This document shows, one piece after another, positions 6,465 to 9,907 of a stretch of 9,907 bases of DNA. The first letter of the stretch is position 1; each line of letters begins with the position of its first letter. The notes below the pieces were generated by a model that was not told where the DNA came from, ran no database searches, and worked only from the letters and a program-made list of their open reading frames with translations. A program made the translations under genes and the position numbers. Source of the DNA: an archaeon (GTDB lineage Archaea > Thermoproteota > Nitrososphaeria > Nitrososphaerales > Gagatemarchaeaceae). The DNA lies in contig JAKAPN010000019.1 of NCBI GenBank assembly GCA_021822995.1, positions 1-9,907 of the forward strand, read 5' to 3'.

Positions 6465-8471
6465 TTGTCACGCAGCGTCAGAGAGGTCTCTCAGGAGAGA
6501 CCGCCCCATCTAACGGCGGTCAAGGAGATAATCCTGGAGAACTTCATGAGCTACGAATATGCGAGGATACCTCTCAGGGAGGGGCTTAACCTCATCGTCG
6601 GCCCCAATGGCGCCGGCAAGTCTTCCGTGCTCTTGGCGATATCCGTCGCATTCGGTCAGGCTTACACCGAACGTTCCAGGAAGCTGTCCGACCTCATCCG
6701 CAGGGGCAAAGATATTGCCCGCGTCTCTCTCGTGTTCGACAACTCGGCCAAAGAGGGGCGCCGTCCGATACCATATTCAAAGTCTGACACATTCATGCTC
6801 AGCCGCTACCTGAGAAGGGACGGTTCCTACTGGTTCGAAGCCGACTACAAGGAGATCGACAAGAGCGAAGTGGTGAGACTCCTGCGGGAATTCGGCATCA
6901 ACCCCGACAACTTGCTCATCATAATGCACCAGGGGATGATCGAAGAGCTCGGCGCGGTCACGCCCCAGGAGAGGTTGAAGATGGTGGAGGAGGCGGTAGG
7001 TTTCGCGGAGTACAGACAGAGGATAATCCTGGCGGAGCACGAGCTAAGCGGTCTCGTGGGGGAGGAGAGCTCGCTGCTGCAGCTTCTCGACAACGCCAAC
7101 CAGGCCCTGGAATACTGGAAGCAGGTCTACGACCGCTATCAGGAAAAGAGGCGGGAGATGGAGCACAGAGACCTGCTGTCCAAGGAACTCCTGTGGGCGA
7201 CAGAGGCCAAGCTGGCGAAGTCGCTGCAGGGGGCGGAAGAGAAGATCGCCTCGAAGACAAGGGCGCTTGAGGACTTGAAGTCCCAGCAGGGGGAGGTCAC
7301 CGTCGACGCCGAGCAAACCCACCAGACCCTGCTCGACAAGCAGGTCGAGCTTCGCAAGCTCTACTACGCCCTGGTTAGAGCCGAGTCAGAAAAGGCGAAG
7401 GACGAGTCGGCGAGGGACGCGTACCGCTCAATCAAGGAAGACCTGGCGGGGCTCTCGAGCACCATCGACGAACTCCTCGCAAAGAGCGGCGAAAAGAGCG
7501 GCAAAAGGCTCAAGGAGCTCGCTTCTTACATCGAGAAGAAGGGAGCGGCCGCCGAAGAAGACGCCGGCCGCAGAAAGGGGGAGCTGGACCGGGAGGTCTC
7601 TTCCCTCCAACCTGAGATCACCAGGACGGAGGACCTGATCAAGCGGACCATGGACAGCTATGTCTCATTCAAGGTGAAGGCCGAAGTGCTCTCCTATAGG
7701 ATCAGGATTGCCGAGTCTGACCTCCACGAGTTGGAGAGGAGCGCCAGAGAGTACAAGGCGGAGCTCGACAAGCTCGCCCCAGATATCGAGAAGGCCGGGA
7801 CGCGCATGGAGACCGCGAGACAACCTTACGAGGTTTCAGAGGAGCTCAAACTGGTCTCTGCTCACATCCAGAAGATGCAAGATGTCCCCGACGACGCCGA
7901 AAAGATCTACAACGATTACTCAGGGAACATCGAGGAACTCAAGGTAAAGCTGGCCAAACTCCAAGACAACAGGAAATCCATGCTTGTCGAGCTGGATTCT
8001 CGCAGGAGCGTCTGGAAGAAGGCTATCGAAGACCTCATCGAGGCGGTCGACCCGCCCTACCAGGCAGTCCTCTCCGCCGCCGACGCCAGCGGCTTCATCA
8101 AATTCGAGCAGGCAGACTCCATAGAAGACGCAGGGTTCGACCTCTACGTGGGCTTCCGAGGAGGCGCCCCGACGACCCTCGATCCGTTCACTCAGAGCGG
8201 AGGGGAGCGTTCGGTCGCTCTAATGGCCTTCATTCTCTCGCTTCAGGCGAGGATTGTCTCCCCGCTCCGCGCGCTGGACGAGTTCGACATCCACATGGAC
8301 CCGAGGAACAGAGAGGCCATGTTCAAGATGATCCTCTCCCAAATGAAGCAGAGGGAGTCTTCGCAATACATAGTGATTACCCCATCGATCCTGACCGTGT
8401 TCGACAAAAGCGCTCACGTGATAACTGTCCAGGCAGTCCACGGTGGCTCAGAAGTCAAGGAGCTGAAGTGA
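6465..8471 (+). CDS. Short Smc5/6-like SMC ATPase without hinge
   Basis: A 668-residue SMC-family ATPase expected to hold or remodel DNA. The N-terminal head has IILENFMSYE (22-31), Walker A GPNGAGKSS (46-54), Q156 in MHQG, and the SMC-type P-ER-M-EEA-G-Y pattern at 167-183. Coiled coil runs about 190-335 and returns about 365-525. The C-terminal head has the signature QSGGERS (577-583), Walker B ALDEFDIHMD (603-612) and QYIVITPSIL (634-643). ALDEFD, MDPRN and ITP are close to eukaryotic Smc6/Smc5 and unlike Rad50. Canonical SMCs are about 1,100-1,200 residues; here the coils meet near 335-365 with no room for a hinge, and there is no cysteine, so no zinc hook. TTG 6465 is the only start before the essential first strand. 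Leads the operon with kleisin- and kite-like genes; diverges from lhr. Confidence 0.9.
   Translation: MSRSVREVSQERPPHLTAVKEIILENFMSYEYARIPLREGLNLIVGPNGAGKSSVLLAISVAFGQAYTERSRKLSDLIRRGKDIARVSLVFDNSAKEGRRPIPYSKSDTFMLSRYLRRDGSYWFEADYKEIDKSEVVRLLREFGINPDNLLIIMHQGMIEELGAVTPQERLKMVEEAVGFAEYRQRIILAEHELSGLVGEESSLLQLLDNANQALEYWKQVYDRYQEKRREMEHRDLLSKELLWATEAKLAKSLQGAEEKIASKTRALEDLKSQQGEVTVDAEQTHQTLLDKQVELRKLYYALVRAESEKAKDESARDAYRSIKEDLAGLSSTIDELLAKSGEKSGKRLKELASYIEKKGAAAEEDAGRRKGELDREVSSLQPEITRTEDLIKRTMDSYVSFKVKAEVLSYRIRIAESDLHELERSAREYKAELDKLAPDIEKAGTRMETARQPYEVSEELKLVSAHIQKMQDVPDDAEKIYNDYSGNIEELKVKLAKLQDNRKSMLVELDSRRSVWKKAIEDLIEAVDPPYQAVLSAADASGFIKFEQADSIEDAGFDLYVGFRGGAPTTLDPFTQSGGERSVALMAFILSLQARIVSPLRALDEFDIHMDPRNREAMFKMILSQMKQRESSQYIVITPSILTVFDKSAHVITVQAVHGGSEVKELK
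8459..8462 (+). promoter_or_regulatory. Ribosome-binding site of the kleisin-like gene
   Basis: GGAG (within AAGGAG) inside the end of the SMC gene, nine bases before TTG 8472. It supports a TTG start directly after the SMC stop codon. Confidence 0.55.
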
Positions 8472-9230
8472 TTGGGGCAGACGAAGCTCGACGACTATCT
8501 TAGGGTGATTGAACTCTGCAGAGACGTCGAAACCAGCAGCGCCAACCCGTTCGACGTGGACATCAGGGCAAAGATCCTCTTGCTCAAGCAGCGCCTCCCC
8601 GAGCTGAAGCTTCTGGACGAGCTCCTGGTCGACTCGGAGGCCATGCTCGAGCTGGCGCAGATAGTAAAGCTCCAGGACCAGTGGCTCAAGCAGAGGGCCA
8701 GCGCGCTCTACATAGATCCCCTCCTTATCCAACTGAAGCTGAAGCTGCTCCCCAAGGAACTCCTCTCTGACGCCTTCGTGAAGAGCTGGCATCCAATCGC
8801 CCAGATTGACCAGCTTTCGGCCAAGGGACTCGAGAAGGCCTTCGTTTACTGGCGCGAGCTTGTGCCGCTCTCAGAAAGGTACAAGGACCAGTTCACCAAC
8901 TATGGTATCAGACCTGGCGTCGTGGACTACACCGACCTGGTGAGCCTGGGCGTGTTCACAAAGGAAGAATTCGAAATCGGGTTGACCCGCCTCTACGACG
9001 AGCTCGCGCAGAAGTCCAACGGCGAATGGTTCGACTACAGGCAATTCATCGGGAACGAAAGCTACGAATCCAAGGTGAGGAGAGCCTATCTCCTGGCATT
9101 TCTCCTCAGCGAAGGGAGGGCTCTGCTGAAGACCGAGCCGCTGACGGGGAAGATCTGGACGATGGCCGTAGCCGAGAAAGTCAAGGGGATCCCGAAGTCT
9201 GTGGCGATTTCGATCACGGAGGAAAGCTGA
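8472..9230 (+). CDS. Kleisin-like (ScpA/Nse4-type) subunit of the SMC complex
   Basis: A 252-residue protein with the layout of a kleisin, the subunit that links SMC heads and carries kite proteins. Residues 25-31, NPFDVDI, match the DPWDIDI type motif in the N-terminal domain of archaeal ScpA. A helix at about 58-79 (ending LKQRASAL) is positioned like ScpA's MKSEAL helix, which packs on the SMC neck. The middle is helical and variable. Residues about 186-233 look like the small C-terminal winged helix that caps the other SMC head: WFDYRQFIG, then the helix YLLAFLLSEGRALL and the strand TGKIWTMA. TTG 8472 follows the SMC stop without a gap and has GGAG nine bases upstream; GTG 8505 is a weaker alternative. 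Motif similarity is by eye and kleisins diverge strongly, so the assignment leans on pattern plus position. Confidence 0.72.
   Translation: MGQTKLDDYLRVIELCRDVETSSANPFDVDIRAKILLLKQRLPELKLLDELLVDSEAMLELAQIVKLQDQWLKQRASALYIDPLLIQLKLKLLPKELLSDAFVKSWHPIAQIDQLSAKGLEKAFVYWRELVPLSERYKDQFTNYGIRPGVVDYTDLVSLGVFTKEEFEIGLTRLYDELAQKSNGEWFDYRQFIGNESYESKVRRAYLLAFLLSEGRALLKTEPLTGKIWTMAVAEKVKGIPKSVAISITEES
9218..9222 (+). promoter_or_regulatory. Ribosome-binding site of the kite-like gene
   Basis: GGAGG seven bases before ATG 9230, the strongest Shine-Dalgarno match in the window. It rules out the longer in-frame reading that begins at 9026 inside the previous gene. Confidence 0.75.
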
Positions 9231-9790
9231 TGGAGTCCGAATCCGGCGATAGGGCGCTCCTCGAACGCAAGGTCAGGAGAGCTTTCCAGGTCCTGGTGCT
9301 GCAGCGTGGGCGCAACCCCGGAGTAAAAGGGTGGGAAATGAAGCGGCACTTGGGAAGGGACTACCGAAAGATAATCGAGGTGCTTTCCGAAGACGTGGCC
9401 CCGATGGGCCTCGAAGTCTTCGAGGTTAAAGGGCCAGACGGCACGGACGACTCTTCGCGGTTCCTTCTTAGATTCAGGGACCCGCCTACTGTCAGCGAGG
9501 CGGAGATGTCGGGGATCCGCATCGACGACCTTGCCGTCCTTGCAGCGACGATCGCATTTGTCAACTCAAAGTCGGGCCGTGTTTCGAGGCGCGAGGTGGA
9601 ACAGTTCCTCCGCGAGAAGTTCCCCAGATGGCGGGTCGACTTCTCACTGGATCGGTATGTCAAGCGAGGATACCTCGACCAGGACGACAGGGGCATGGTG
9701 CACATCGGATGGCGGACCCGGGCTGAAGTGGATGAGAAGACTCTAATGACCATGATACTTTCGCGCGCTCAGGAACCCGCGAAGAAGTAG
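9230..9790 (+). CDS. Tandem winged-helix kite-like protein, Nse3/MAGE-like
   Basis: A basic 186-residue protein with two predicted winged-helix domains, as in kite subunits (ScpB, MukE, Nse1, Nse3) that bind the kleisin of SMC complexes. The first domain spans about 10-85. The second (about 97-165) begins DDLAVLAATIAFV (99-111), has GRVSRREVEQFL (116-127), then YVKRGYLDQ (143-151) and a final strand with IGWRTRAEVD (159-168). This order (hydrophobic helix, recognition region, YL wing, GxRA ending) resembles the MAGE homology domain of Nse3, where the end reads WGPRA. ScpB's conserved LAIIAY-type helix could align too. The ATG overlaps the kleisin stop by one base (TGATG) and has GGAGG seven bases upstream, so translation is probably coupled. 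The end overlaps a convergent partial gene by 22 bases. Winged-helix fold likely; the Nse3 relation is tentative. Confidence 0.72.
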   Translation: MESESGDRALLERKVRRAFQVLVLQRGRNPGVKGWEMKRHLGRDYRKIIEVLSEDVAPMGLEVFEVKGPDGTDDSSRFLLRFRDPPTVSEAEMSGIRIDDLAVLAATIAFVNSKSGRVSRREVEQFLREKFPRWRVDFSLDRYVKRGYLDQDDRGMVHIGWRTRAEVDEKTLMTMILSRAQEPAKK

Positions 9791-9907
9791 CGCCTGCGAA
9801 GCGCTTCCCTTTCTCCCTCGATCACCGACTCGATCACATCCGCGCCCTCCTTCCTCATCTTGGCCGCCAGGGCTGACGCATCAGACAACCTGATTCCTCG
9901 CCCTGCC
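9769..9907 (-). CDS. C-terminal fragment of an unidentified protein
   Basis: An open frame enters from the right edge and ends at a TGA (9771-9769). The visible 45 residues include GRGIRLSDASALAAK and VIEGEREALRRRYF, a helical, charged end with codon use like the neighbouring genes. The other two minus-strand frames are closed within the fragment. I cannot assign a family. It overlaps the 3' end of the kite-like gene by 22 bases in convergent orientation, which is consistent with the tight packing seen elsewhere. It could be a chance open frame. Confidence 0.55.
   Translation of the reverse strand, partial: AGRGIRLSDASALAAKMRKEGADVIESVIEGEREALRRRYFFAGS

Noticed and set aside
6392..6589. Plus-strand open frame of 65 codons overlapping the SMC start
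   Set aside because: It crosses the predicted SMC promoter and the Walker A region in another frame, with no ribosome-binding site or family resemblance.
6465..8471. Rad50/SbcC identity for the SMC gene, supported by the nearby Mre11-like phosphoesterase
   Set aside because: Walker B reads ALDEFD rather than the Rad50 LDEP type, there is no CxxC hook, and the phosphoesterase is the short COG1407 form in a different operon.
9026..9229. 68-codon N-terminal extension of the kite-like gene
   Set aside because: It lies inside the kleisin-like gene in another frame. ATG 9230 has GGAGG at ideal spacing and overlaps the previous stop.
1..9907. CRISPR arrays, tRNA or rRNA genes, insertion sequences, attachment sites
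   Set aside because: No spaced direct repeats, tRNA-like folds, transposase motifs or flanking duplications were seen; coding genes fill nearly the whole window.

Overview
The window is from an archaeon. Several predicted starts lie about 25 bases downstream of TATA-like boxes and have almost no leader (minus-strand TATA at 6368-6376 for the helicase, plus-strand box at 6430-6436 for the SMC gene, minus-strand CTTTAAG at 473-479 for the transporter). Gene content also fits: an archaeal-type Lhr helicase, a COG1407 phosphoesterase and a short Smc5/6-like ATPase. TTG is the commonest predicted start. By eye the DNA is GC-rich with many AGG/AGA arginine codons. A member of the Thermoproteota/Thaumarchaeota side is my best guess, but this is inference. 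There are no RNA genes, insertion sequences, CRISPR arrays or other signs of mobility; genes are tightly packed and codon use looks even.

Left part (1-1030): a manganese-homeostasis pair. An NRAMP metal transporter (cut by the window edge, minus strand) faces away from a complete MntR/DtxR-type regulator. A perfect 7-2-7 palindrome lies between them, next to the transporter's TATA box, and is the likely operator. Middle-left (1046-2019): a Nudix hydrolase resembling CoA pyrophosphatases and a thioredoxin diverge from one AT-rich promoter patch.

Middle (2022-6344, minus strand): a three-gene nucleic-acid repair operon, in transcription order Lhr superfamily-2 helicase, a 227-residue protein I do not recognise, and a Mre11/SbcD-related metallophosphoesterase. 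Lhr-type helicases with a metallophosphoesterase are also clustered in some bacteria, so the unknown middle protein is a candidate partner.

Right part (6465-9790, plus strand), diverging from the helicase: a three-gene operon that reads as a compact SMC complex. The first gene is a 668-residue SMC ATPase with Smc5/6-like head motifs, short coiled coils and neither an SMC hinge nor a Rad50 zinc hook. The second is a 252-residue protein with the layout of a kleisin (ScpA/Nse4 type). The third is a 186-residue tandem winged-helix protein resembling kite proteins, with a second half like Nse3/MAGE. The three are joined by a zero-base gap and a 1-base overlap, with good Shine-Dalgarno sites for the second and third. 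This apparent SMC-kleisin-kite set beside an Lhr repair operon is the most interesting content of the window. A C-terminal fragment of an unidentified minus-strand gene enters from the right edge and overlaps the end of the kite gene.
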